In this document: positions 1 through 8,648 of the stretch, piece after piece
How positions within the stretch are numbered: the stretch's first letter is position 1
Layout: each line of letters starts with the position of its first letter
NCBI GenBank assembly: GCA_903834675.1
Contig: CAILKC010000937.1
Location: 1 to 8,810, forward strand
Direction of reading: 5' to 3'
Length of the DNA stretch: 8,810 bases
From: an uncultured Victivallales bacterium
GTDB taxonomy: Bacteria > Verrucomicrobiota > Lentisphaeria > Oligosphaerales > JAFGRS01
Translations under genes and position numbers: made by a program
The notes under the pieces: model-generated
Told to the model about the DNA's origin: nothing
The model's database searches: none
The model's input: only the letters and a program-made list of their open reading frames with translations

Positions 1-200
1 AGGCGCCTGGCCTCAGGCGCGGGCGGTGGAGCCCACCGCATCTCCAGCAAACCGCGGTGGAGCCCACCGCATCTCCACGGTATTCTGGAGAGGCGCCTGG
101 CCTCAGGCGCGGGCGGTGGAGCCCACCGCATCTCCAGTGAACCGCGGTGGGGCCCACCGCATCTCCATGGTATTTTGGAGAGGCGCCTGGCGTCAGCGCG
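1..200. repeat. 90-bp tandem repeat, two full copies and a decayed third
   Basis: Copy 1 is 1-90, copy 2 is 91-180, and a partial third begins at 181 and decays within about 20 bases. The two full copies differ at five positions (48, 49, 61, 78 and 85 of the unit), all transitions. Each unit holds one hairpin B (GCGCCTG-GCCT-CAGGCGC, 3-20 and 93-110) and two copies of hairpin A (GCGGTGG-3 nt-CCACCGC, at 23, 54, 113 and 144). Each A is followed by ATCTCCA. In the fourth A copy only the loop changes (AGC to GGC), so the stem is kept. The decayed third copy contains the stop codon of the minus-strand dehydrogenase gene, so the array sits immediately 3' of that gene. The array may continue leftward beyond the window. 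The period is a multiple of three and the plus frame is open through it, but I see no start signal and do not call it coding. Confidence 0.9.
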
Positions 201-1209
201 CCGGGGCCTGATTTTCCCACTGTTCCAAGGGCATGAAGCCGGCGGTGGCAGCGGCCTGGTCGAGGGCTTTGCGCTGATCGGCGCTGACCGGGACACCATC
301 GCGGGCGTAGTCCTTTTCGCGCTGCCATTCGAAGCCACCGGGGAGTTCGGCCTGCTTCGCCCCGGGGAACGGGTTCATGCTCCGGCAGGCCGCCACGAAA
401 CGTTCCGTCTGGAGGCGGAACTCGGCGGGGGGGAGAAAATGCGCGATGTTCATGGCCAGCACGAAAGTGCCCTGGTTGGCGGCCGGGTACGGCTGGCGGT
501 CCGCGGGGGGGTAGTCGTAAACGCCAGCGAGCTGGCCGCCGAGGATCTGGGTGACAGCGCCAAACCCCAGCAGTTTGAAGAACGCATCCGGCATCAGCGA
601 AAACTTTTCCGCCAGGTTGTCCGGGGTCACCTCGGTCAGGTAAACACCCAGGTCCGGCACCAGCGGCGGTTGCTCGCCGGCGGGGATGGCGATGCTGATC
701 GGAGGCGCGGAGGGCGCCCACCAGATGCAGGAACCGGCCGCGGGCAGATGCCGGACCGCCGAGGCGGCAAGGCCAATGCAACCGGCCGCAGCGCAGGCCC
801 TTGAGTAGTGTCCAGCCGCGCCGAAGTGTCCATGATGACGGGTGGTCGCGGCGCCGAGCCCGGTGGCAAGCGCCTTGCGGATGGCGGCCTCGGTGGCCAT
901 CCACGCCGGCGTATAGCCCATGCCGCCGTCGCCGTCGATCACGGTGACCGCCGGACTGTCCGTCAGCACGCGGATGTCTGGCCGCAGGTTAATCCCGCCA
1001 CTGGTGATCTCGTGGAGGTAGCGGGCCAACTGCCAGGTGCCATGGCTGTGAACCCCGCGCAGGTCGGACTCCACCAGCAACCGCGCCAGGAGAGCAGCCT
1101 GGTCGGTGGGCATGTCGATGTGCCGCAGCAAGGCGTAGGCGTAGTCGCGCAACACCGCAGGCGACACCCGGGTGAAGACGGTCGGCGGCAGGTTCACTCG
1201 CATGGGCAT
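193..1209 (-). CDS. Ldh_2 family (malate/L-lactate dehydrogenase-like) oxidoreductase
   Basis: 338 aa, the usual length for PF02615, a soluble family that oxidises or reduces 2-hydroxy or 2-imino acids with NAD(P) (malate, sulfolactate, ureidoglycolate, diketogulonate, piperideine-2-carboxylate members are known). Seen here: the N-terminal substrate motif SDLRGVHSHG (residues 48-57, with R51 and H54), the long GGMGYTPAWMATEAAIRKA helix region (about 95-113), the active-site motif HHGHFGAAGHYSR (125-137, probable catalytic H128), and ISIAIPAGEQPP (171-182). The usual DMATS motif after the IPAG strand reads PDLGVY, and the usual GxKGYGLALLVE helix is replaced by AFFKLLGFGAVTQILGG (209-225) in a shortened linker, so this is a divergent member and its substrate cannot be assigned. 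The start is ATG at 1209, with AAAGG seven bases upstream; a second ATG lies two codons in. The open frame runs further upstream but has no ribosome site or family similarity there. The gene is divergent from the UDP-glucuronate decarboxylase operon. Confidence 0.85.
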   Translation of the reverse strand: MPMRVNLPPTVFTRVSPAVLRDYAYALLRHIDMPTDQAALLARLLVESDLRGVHSHGTWQLARYLHEITSGGINLRPDIRVLTDSPAVTVIDGDGGMGYTPAWMATEAAIRKALATGLGAATTRHHGHFGAAGHYSRACAAAGCIGLAASAVRHLPAAGSCIWWAPSAPPISIAIPAGEQPPLVPDLGVYLTEVTPDNLAEKFSLMPDAFFKLLGFGAVTQILGGQLAGVYDYPPADRQPYPAANQGTFVLAMNIAHFLPPAEFRLQTERFVAACRSMNPFPGAKQAELPGGFEWQREKDYARDGVPVSADQRKALDQAAATAGFMPLEQWENQAPAR

Positions 1210-1240
1210 GGGCGTACCTTTCTCACAACGCTGGCCTCTT

Positions 1241-1268
1241 GATATACCGAGGCAGCCGGAAATGTAAT
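1241..1268 (-). promoter_or_regulatory. candidate promoter of the Ldh_2 gene
   Basis: Read on the minus strand, a -35-like ATTACA (1268-1263, 4/6 matches to TTGACA) and a -10-like TATATC (1246-1241, 4/6 matches to TATAAT) are separated by 16 bases. Transcription would begin near 1234, giving a leader of about 25 bases with the AAAGG site just before the ATG at 1209. It is the only AT-rich hexamer pair in an otherwise GC-rich stretch. This is a consensus match only. Confidence 0.35.
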
Positions 1269-1308
1269 GCCTCTCGGCCCAGGTGACAGGGGCGGCGCCG
1301 AAGGCCCA

Positions 1309-1325
1309 GGGCGGTTTCAAGAAAC
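1309..1325 (-). repeat. palindromic element, copy 1, facing the Ldh_2 gene
   Basis: GGGCGGTTTCAAGAAAC on the plus strand. Its core is an interrupted palindrome (GTTTC-AA-GAAAC). Read on the minus strand it is GTTTCTTGAAACCGCCC and lies 99 bases upstream of the Ldh_2 start. An identical 17-mer in opposite orientation lies at 1556-1572. It could be a binding site for a dimeric regulator, one arm of a 264-bp mobile-element relic, or a dispersed REP-like repeat. Confidence 0.6.
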
Positions 1326-1553
1326 GACCGCCGTCGTCCCGCCGGCAGTGAAAGCGGCGTCGACGGGCCGCGGCCGCGGCCCTCTGCCGCACGCAGTCCA
1401 TATCGCGCCTCGGCCAGGTCGAGTGCGTGTGGCAAGGTCGCCGACGGCGAGCGCAACAGCGCTTTGGCTTGGCGCCTGTGCCATGCCTAACTGAGTATGT
1501 TCTCGCGCAACCCGATACGGCAGACAGACTACGGGGTGTGGCGACGCCCAGCC

Positions 1554-1572
1554 CGGTTTCTTGAAACCGCCC
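1554..1572 (+). repeat. palindromic element, copy 2, facing the UXS gene
   Basis: Core CGGTTTC-TT-GAAACCG (1554-1569), 7-bp arms around two bases, followed by CCC. The 17 bases 1556-1572 match the element at 1309-1325 exactly in inverted orientation. It ends 77 bases before the ATG of the decarboxylase, so each divergent gene has one copy upstream in the same relative orientation. The TTGAAA inside (1561-1566) resembles a -35 hexamer, but I find no good -10 at 16-18 bases from it. Apart from these two elements and the candidate promoter, nothing else was recognised in the gene-free stretch 1210-1649. Confidence 0.6.
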
Positions 1573-1649
1573 CGGTCGGCAACCAATACGCTGGGCGTCT
1601 GGCGCGTCTACAACTGCGGGCTTGTGTACGGATTCAGAAAGGCACGACA

Positions 1650-2600
1650 ATGACGCACACCATCCTGGTCACCGGCGGCGGCGGCTTCCTGGGGTCGCAT
1701 CTCTGCGAGCGCCTGCTGGCTGAGGGTCACGACGTCCTTTGTCTGGACAACTTCTTCACCGGCGACAAGCGCAACATTCGTCACCTGCTCGACCAGCCCG
1801 GTTTCGAGCTTATCCGGCATGACGTCACGGTGCCCATCTATCTGGAGGTAGACCGCATCTTCAACCTGGCCTGTCCCGCCTCGCCGGTGCATTACCAGTT
1901 TGACCCCGTACAGACCATCAAGACCAGCGTCCACGGCGCCATCAACATGCTCGGGCTGGCCAAGCGCACCAAGGCGCGTATCCTGCAGTCCAGCACCTCT
2001 GAAGTGTACGGCGACCCGGACGTGCATCCGCAGGTCGAAGCGTACTGGGGCAATGTCAACCCCCTCGGTCCGCGCGCCTGTTACGACGAGGGTAAGCGCT
2101 GTGCCGAGACCCTGTTCATGGACTACCACCGGCAGCACGGGGTCGAGATCAAGATCATCCGCATCTTCAACACCTACGGCCCGCACATGCACCCCAATGA
2201 CGGCCGGGTGGTGAGCAATTTCATCATCCAGGCGCTGCACAACCAGGACATCACCATCTATGGCGAGGGTCAGCAGACGCGCTCGTTCTGCTACTGCGAC
2301 GACCTGATCGAGGGCATGCTGCGCCTGATGAACACGCCGCCCGAGGTCACCGGTCCGATCAACGTCGGCAACCCGGGCGAGTTCACCATCCGGCAACTGG
2401 CGGAGATGGTCATCGAGTTGACGGGCTCGCGTTCAACCCTGGTCTTCCGCCCCTTGCCCCAGGATGATCCACGGCGGCGCTGCCCCGACATCCGCAAGGC
2501 GCAAGAAGTGCTCGGTTGGCAGCCGGTTACGCCCTTGCGCGAAGGCCTCACCCGCACGATTGCGTACTTTGAGATGCTGATGCGCGAAGGAGCCTGCTGA
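1650..2600 (+). CDS. uxs: UDP-glucuronate decarboxylase (UDP-xylose synthase)
   Basis: 316 aa, extended short-chain dehydrogenase/reductase. It converts UDP-glucuronate to UDP-xylose with a tightly bound NAD+ that is reduced and reoxidised; UDP-xylose supplies xylose for surface polysaccharide or glycan synthesis in the cytosol. Seen: the Rossmann motif GGGGFLG (9-15), the acidic end of strand two at DNFFTG (33-38), the catalytic STSEVYG (115-121) and Y145-x3-K149, the substrate loop [21 protein letters not shown] (171-191), [14 protein letters not shown] (210-223), and the C-terminal [19 protein letters not shown] (272-290) that is characteristic of UXS rather than of epimerases. The start is ATG 1650 with AGAAAGG seven bases upstream; the open frame extends 51 codons further upstream without a ribosome site. 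It is probably cotranscribed with the recombinase starting 5 bases after its stop. Length and motifs are intact. Confidence 0.95.
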   Translation: MTHTILVTGGGGFLGSHLCERLLAEGHDVLCLDNFFTGDKRNIRHLLDQPGFELIRHDVTVPIYLEVDRIFNLACPASPVHYQFDPVQTIKTSVHGAINMLGLAKRTKARILQSSTSEVYGDPDVHPQVEAYWGNVNPLGPRACYDEGKRCAETLFMDYHRQHGVEIKIIRIFNTYGPHMHPNDGRVVSNFIIQALHNQDITIYGEGQQTRSFCYCDDLIEGMLRLMNTPPEVTGPINVGNPGEFTIRQLAEMVIELTGSRSTLVFRPLPQDDPRRRCPDIRKAQEVLGWQPVTPLREGLTRTIAYFEMLMREGAC

Positions 2601-2605
2601 CCGCG

Positions 2606-3496
2606 GTGCGCCGACTGCTGGACGAGTTCCGTAGCTTCATCGCCCTGGAACGCGGTCTGTCGCCGCGGACGGTGGCGGCCTACGGCGCGGACCTGGAGGG
2701 GTTCCTGGCGCACCTCGAGGCCAAGAGCCTGACCGATCCTGAGCGCATCGGTCGCGGTGACATCCTCGACTACCTGGAGCGCTCCCAGGATGAGGGTCTG
2801 CAGGCGGCCACCCTGGCTCGACGCCTGGTCTCGGTCAAGGTCTTCTTCCGCTACCTGGTCCAGGAGCGCGTCCTGTCCGACGACATCACCGAGGTCATGG
2901 AAGGCCCCCGGCTGGGGCGCATCCTGCCCGGCTTTCTGAGCCTGTCGGAGGTCGAGGCTCTGCTGGCCGTTTACCCGGGCCACGACGTGCTCGAGCGCCG
3001 CAATCGTGCCATCATGGAGACCTTTTACGCCACCGGCATGCGGGTCAGCGAGTTGGCCGCGTTACGGCTGGATGGACTGCACCTGCGCGAGGGCTACGTC
3101 CGGGTCAGCGGCAAGGGCAACAAGGAACGTGTGGTTCCCCTCGGGGTGCCCGCCCAAGGCGCCCTGGCCTCGTATCTGGCGGAGGTGCGGCCGCGGCTGG
3201 ATACCACCGAGCGCGCCATCCAGGTATTTCTCTCCTTCCGCGGTCGCCCGCTGACCCGCGAGCGCCTTTGGGCCATTGTCCGCACCGCCGCGCAGCGCGC
3301 CGGGATACAGCGTCCGGTCTACCCGCACATGTTGCGACACTCCTTTGCCAGCCATCTGCTGCAAGGCGGCGCCGACCTGCGCGTCATCCAGGAAATGCTT
3401 GGCCACGCCGACATCGCCACCACTCAGATCTACACGCACGTCGATCGCGACCGCCTGGTCCAGTTGCATCGGCAATTCCACCCTCGTGCCGAGTGA
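2606..3496 (+). CDS. xerD: Xer-type tyrosine recombinase (XerD-like)
   Basis: 296 aa, the standard XerC/XerD length. Xer recombinases resolve chromosome dimers at dif near the terminus, working with FtsK at the septum. The N-terminal SAM-like core-binding domain spans about 1-90 (LERGLSPRTVAAYGADL at 14-30). The catalytic domain follows, with R146 (YATGMRVSEL), K170 (SGKGNKERVVPLG), H241 and R244 (HMLRHSFASHLL), H267 (LGHADI) and nucleophile Y276 (TQIYTHV); all six are present and spaced as in E. coli XerD. The C-terminus HPRAE is typical of the family. The start is GTG 2606; AAGGAG at 2587-2592 is 13 bases away, longer than ideal, and overlaps the end of the upstream gene, but the protein would begin exactly at the normal family start. 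XerC and XerD cannot be separated with certainty, and no dif site was recognised in the window. A phage or integron integrase is less likely given the compact length and the chromosomal neighbour. Confidence 0.93.
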   Translation: MRRLLDEFRSFIALERGLSPRTVAAYGADLEGFLAHLEAKSLTDPERIGRGDILDYLERSQDEGLQAATLARRLVSVKVFFRYLVQERVLSDDITEVMEGPRLGRILPGFLSLSEVEALLAVYPGHDVLERRNRAIMETFYATGMRVSELAALRLDGLHLREGYVRVSGKGNKERVVPLGVPAQGALASYLAEVRPRLDTTERAIQVFLSFRGRPLTRERLWAIVRTAAQRAGIQRPVYPHMLRHSFASHLLQGGADLRVIQEMLGHADIATTQIYTHVDRDRLVQLHRQFHPRAE

Positions 3497-3497
3497 C

Positions 3498-3686
3498 TAA
3501 AGAGGCTCTTGCAGAACCCTCGGCTCACCCGTCTCTCGCCTGGAGCCGGCGGTCCGCCCCGGCACTGCCGGGGCTTCCGCCGTACCTGGGGGTCTTGCCG
3601 ACGGCGGGCACCGCGAACCCGCCCGGAACGGGCGCTGGCAGCGCGGGCTCCAGGGCCAGACACGGGGTTCTGCAAGAGCCTCTAAA
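3498..3686. mobile_element. MITE-like element with perfect 18-bp terminal inverted repeats
   Basis: Left terminus GAGGCTCTTGCAGAACCC (3502-3519) and right terminus GGGTTCTGCAAGAGCCTC (3665-3682) are exact reverse complements. TAAA lies on both sides (3498-3501 and 3683-3686), as expected of a target duplication; the longer CTAAAG match includes one terminal base. The 181-bp body has no credible reading frame. Inside are a second pair, CCTGGAGCC (3539-3547) with GGCTCCAGG (3646-3654), and small hairpins at 3557-3573 (7-bp stem, 3-nt loop) and 3620-3634 (6-bp stem, 3-nt loop), so a single strand could fold into a branched structure. It begins one base after the recombinase stop codon and so disrupts no gene. 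The parent insertion sequence is not identifiable from the window. Confidence 0.75.
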
Positions 3687-3804
3687 GAAAAGACGCTCGG
3701 CCATGCAACCCAATGCCTCTTGGCCTGTCTCATTCAGCAGTACGAGCCGCCCCACACAGAGCGGCTGATGGTTCCAGAAAACAGTTCAGACGAACTTGAA
3801 AATT

Positions 3805-3873
3805 TAATACCCCGGCAGCGTCTTCCCTCCCTCCTCTCTCCTCTCCTCCCGACCTGCCGGGGTGTTACTTTTT
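3805..3873 (+). terminator. likely terminator: long hairpin with a pyrimidine loop and T-run
   Basis: ACCCCGGCAG (3809-3818) pairs perfectly with CTGCCGGGGT (3854-3863). One U-G pair (3808/3864) and three A-T pairs (3805-3807 with 3865-3867) extend the stem to 14. The 35-nt loop is almost wholly C and T from 3821 to 3850. Five T follow at 3869-3873. It would end transcription from the decarboxylase-recombinase operon. The loop is larger than in a standard intrinsic terminator, so efficiency is uncertain. A -10-like TTTAAT (3803-3808, 5/6) overlaps the foot of the stem but has no convincing -35. The rest of the gene-free stretch 3687-3970 holds nothing I recognise. Confidence 0.5.
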
Positions 3874-3970
3874 CTGCTTGCGGCGCTACGGTGAGCGCGG
3901 CTGCCTGGCTCGGTCCGCGGGCCGGAGCAGGGCGGTATCCACCGAGATTGGCACAGGAGGGATCGGAGGC

Positions 3971-5053
3971 ATGAAGACGCTCTCATCGAAGGAGCGGGTG
4001 CTGACCACGCTGGCTCTGGCTGAGGCTGATCGGGTGCCGGTGAACTATGCCGCGAACCCGGGCATTGACCGGCGCTTGAAGGACCACTTTGGCCTCAAGC
4101 CGGATGACCATGGGGGGCTGCTGCGGGCGTTGGGCGTTGACTTCCGGGGCGTTGGGGCGGGGTACAAGGGCCCCAAGCTGCACGCGGACCTGCCGGAGCG
4201 CGGCGTGCGGGTGGACGATTGGGGCATTCATCGGCGCTGGGTCGAACACGGTTCGGGCGGCTACTGGGACTTCTGCGATTTTCCCTTGCGCGAGGCCACG
4301 CTGGAGCAGATCGCGGCCTGGCCGATTCCCCACCCTGACCAATTCGATTACAGCACCGTAGCGGCGGCCTGTCAGGCCAACCGCGAGTACGGCGTCGTCA
4401 TCGGCGGTGCCGGCATTGGCGACGTGATCAACGCCACCGGGATGGTGCGGGGCATGGAGCAGGTCCTGGTTGACCTGATCACCGATGATCCCGCCGGGCT
4501 GTTGCTGATCCAGCGGCGAGCCGAGGTCTACGTCGAGGTGCTGCGGCGCACCATCGAGGCGGCCCAGGGCGGCATCGACGTCTTCTGGATGGGCGAGGAC
4601 CTGGGGACCCAGCACAGCCCCATCCTCAGCCTGGAGCTGTACCGGCGCCACCTGCGACCCGTGCATAAGCGCTTCATCGACCTGGCCCGCAGCTACGACC
4701 TGCCGGTGATGATCCACACCTGCGGCTCCAGCAGTTGGGCCTACGAGGACTTCATCGAGATGGGCGTGACCGGGGTGGACACGCTGCAGCCCGAGGCGGC
4801 GAACATGTCGCCAGGCTACCTCAAGGAGCACTTCGGCGGGCGGCTGGCCTTCCATGGCTGCATCAGCACGGCTGGCCCGGTGAGCTTCGGCAGCGTGCAA
4901 GAGGTCGAGGCGGACTGCCGCCAGACCCTCGAGACCATGATGCCGGGCGGGGGTTACTGCTTTGCCCCGACGCACCAGCTCCAGGACAACTCGCCCACGG
5001 AGAACGTACTGGCGATGTACGCCGCCGCACGGCGCTACGGCACCTACGCCTGA
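3971..5053 (+). CDS. URO-D superfamily protein, corrinoid methyltransferase-like
   Basis: 360 aa, PF01208 superfamily: the TIM-barrel fold shared by uroporphyrinogen III decarboxylase and the zinc-dependent methyltransferases MtaA/MtbA that move methyl groups between corrinoid proteins and thiols. Seen: the N-terminus LSSKERVLTTLALAEADRVP (4-23) typical of the uncharacterised bacterial branch, HPDQFDY (121-127), GEDLGTQHSPILS (208-220), HTCGSSS (249-255), DTLQPEAANMS (270-280), HGCIST (295-300), and THQLQDNSPTENVLAMY (334-350). H249-x-C251 matches the His-x-Cys zinc pair of the methyltransferases. At the position of their third ligand, usually Cys, my alignment by eye places H335. That supports metal binding and a methyltransferase-like role rather than haem synthesis; the substrate is unknown. 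The start is ATG 3971, with AGGAGG at 3955-3960, ten bases upstream. It appears monocistronic and converges with the AlbA-type gene; no corrinoid protein is visible nearby. Confidence 0.85.
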   Translation: MKTLSSKERVLTTLALAEADRVPVNYAANPGIDRRLKDHFGLKPDDHGGLLRALGVDFRGVGAGYKGPKLHADLPERGVRVDDWGIHRRWVEHGSGGYWDFCDFPLREATLEQIAAWPIPHPDQFDYSTVAAACQANREYGVVIGGAGIGDVINATGMVRGMEQVLVDLITDDPAGLLLIQRRAEVYVEVLRRTIEAAQGGIDVFWMGEDLGTQHSPILSLELYRRHLRPVHKRFIDLARSYDLPVMIHTCGSSSWAYEDFIEMGVTGVDTLQPEAANMSPGYLKEHFGGRLAFHGCISTAGPVSFGSVQEVEADCRQTLETMMPGGGYCFAPTHQLQDNSPTENVLAMYAAARRYGTYA

Positions 5054-5140
5054 GGCCGCAGCCCCGGCGCGGCAACCCAGGTGACCCCATGTGGCTGGGA
5101 CGTGCCTCATGGCATGGTCTCGGTGGCGGCGGCGCTGGCT

Positions 5141-6386
5141 TCACGGCGTCTCAGGCGCGGGCGCGGCGAAGAGGGTGAGAAGCAACTCGCTCTCATCCAA
5201 GACCTGATAGCGCGGGGCCGCCGCACCCAGTCGCTGGCTCTCCGCGAAGATGATCGGCACGCCATCGCCGCGCTTCTCCATGTACGCCACCCGCTTCACG
5301 TCCCCGGCTTCGGTCGGGACCGGGCAGTCGGCCAGCAGTGACGTGACGAGTTCGTTCCGCGTTGCCTGGCGCAGGTAGATCGTCTCCACCGTCACGGTGT
5401 TTGGCAGAGCCCCCGGGGAGAACACCTGCAGCCGGTCGGAGAAGATGAAAAAACGGATCTTCGACCCGTGGATGGAGTAGTCACGGTGCGCTACAGCGTT
5501 CACGATGGCCTCGAAAACCGCTCGCTCGCTGAAACGCGGCAGGTCCTCGCGAGTCGGCGTCTTGCGCGCGGCAATAACGAGATTGCGGCGGAAGAACACC
5601 ATGGCGTGCCGGAGCTGCTCGTCCAAGGGGCCGCAGATGCGGGCGGCATCGTTCTGGTAGTTCGAGTCCTGAACCGTGCCGCGGTAGGCCACCGCTTCGA
5701 TGTAAGCACTCGGCAGGAACGTCTCCGGGTTCCGGCAGCACATGAGCACCCCTGCAACCGAGGCAGCAATGTGCCCGTTCTCCTCCTTGGCCAGCAGATT
5801 CCGTTTGAGCAGGGTGGTCGCCAGATCCTCGGTGGAGCGCGTCGCGAAGCGTCGGCAGAGCTCCTGGTCCAGGTCGGTGAAGGATGTTCTCGGCACCGCC
5901 TGCTCTTCGAAGCGGATCAACCGCGCCTGGCTGCGCTGTTGAAAGATGCGTGCCAGCAGGTCCGGCGGCATCTGCCGCTTGGAGCTCCCCAGGCGGTAGA
6001 GGTAACCCCCGGGGCTCTGATGCACGAACAGGCTGCGCGGCACCTCGACTTTGAGGACCGGTCGCAGGGTGCCGGAGCGGTCTGGCAACTCGATACGCAG
6101 GATCGTCAGGGGCAGGGCCGGCTTCACCCGGTCATTGCAGAGATTCCGCACAAACGTCTCCACCGTATCCAGGCGCTCGACGGGGATTCCCAGCACGTCG
6201 CGGGTCTTGTCGTCCACCCCCAGCAGCAGGACGCCGTCATGCCAGTTGGCGAAGGCGGCAAGTTCGTCGGCGAGAGAGCCTGCGTCGGGTCCCGAGATCT
6301 CGCCGTTGGGCTTGAAGTAGACCATCTTGAGCTCGAGGGTCGAGTCTTCACCCAGGCGGATCTTCGCCAGCAGTTCCTGAACCGAG

Positions 6387-6394
<8 letters not shown>
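5141..6394 (-). CDS. AlbA_2 / HATPase_c_4 protein (COG2865-type putative regulator)
   Basis: 417 aa. The N-terminal AlbA_2 (Schlafen AlbA_2, formerly AAA_4) domain covers about 12-130: EDSTLELKMV (16-25), the helix LADELAAFANW (41-51) and strand GVLLLGVDDKT (54-64). The C-terminal GHKL-like HATPase_c_4 domain covers about 287-390: RFSERAVFEAIVNAVAHRDYS (287-307, with E295, N299 and H303-R304-D305-Y306), the strand IRFFIFSDRLQVFSPGALP (313-331) and the glycine-rich RGDGVPII (375-382). Family proteins are annotated as ATP-binding transcriptional regulators or RecG-like, but no helicase motifs are present; related AlbA domains in Schlafens act on RNA. Many homologues carry a C-terminal winged helix, which I do not see; the protein ends soon after the GHKL domain. 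The start is ATG 6394 with AAGGAGGG eight bases upstream. Its first 8 bases overlap the end of the SEC-C/TPR gene, implying coupled translation. A defence or stress role is only suggested by the family. Confidence 0.88.
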
Positions 6395-8578
<2,184 letters not shown>

Positions 8579-8582
<4 letters not shown>

Positions 8583-8595
8583 GGAGTTCAACTCC
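8579..8595 (-). promoter_or_regulatory. ribosome site folded into a small palindrome at the TTG start
   Basis: On the minus strand GGAGTTGAACTCC (8595-8583) directly precedes TTG (8582-8580). The GGAG used as ribosome site pairs with ACTCC beside the start codon (5-bp stem, 3-nt loop). With a TTG start this would lower initiation unless opened. The palindrome is seen directly; the regulatory effect is inference. Confidence 0.35.
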
Positions 8596-8648
8596 GAGTG
8601 AATGGATGCTTCACGTCAGCGCCCGCCGGGACGCCACGCCTGACCCGC

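Noticed and set aside
1..180. CRISPR array
   Set aside because: Units are contiguous and the intervening segments repeat too, so there are no unique spacers; no cas genes nearby.
26..211. Plus-strand open frame across the 90-bp repeat encoding a 30-residue repeated peptide
   Set aside because: No ribosome site; the frame is open only because the period is divisible by three, and the conserved feature is the DNA hairpins.
1210..1650. Upstream extension of the Ldh_2 frame (147 codons)
   Set aside because: Low-complexity arginine/alanine-rich translation, no family similarity, and it crosses the palindromes and the candidate promoter; the AAAGG site supports the start at 1209.
1608..2396. Long minus-strand frame opposite the UXS gene
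   Set aside because: Mirror frame of a GC-rich gene; the plus strand carries complete UXS motifs.
3720..3974. Short plus-strand frame beginning LIQQYEPPHTERLMVPENSS
   Set aside because: Starts at TTG without a ribosome site, runs through the terminator-like hairpin and overlaps the next gene start.
3983..5110. 375-codon minus-strand frame opposite the URO-D gene
   Set aside because: Shadow of codon bias; the plus-strand protein has clear family motifs.
5054..5140. Possible bidirectional terminator between the convergent genes
   Set aside because: Only 5-bp stems (GCCGC/GCGGC at 5055-5073 and CCCAG/CTGGG at 5076-5099) and no T-run on either strand.
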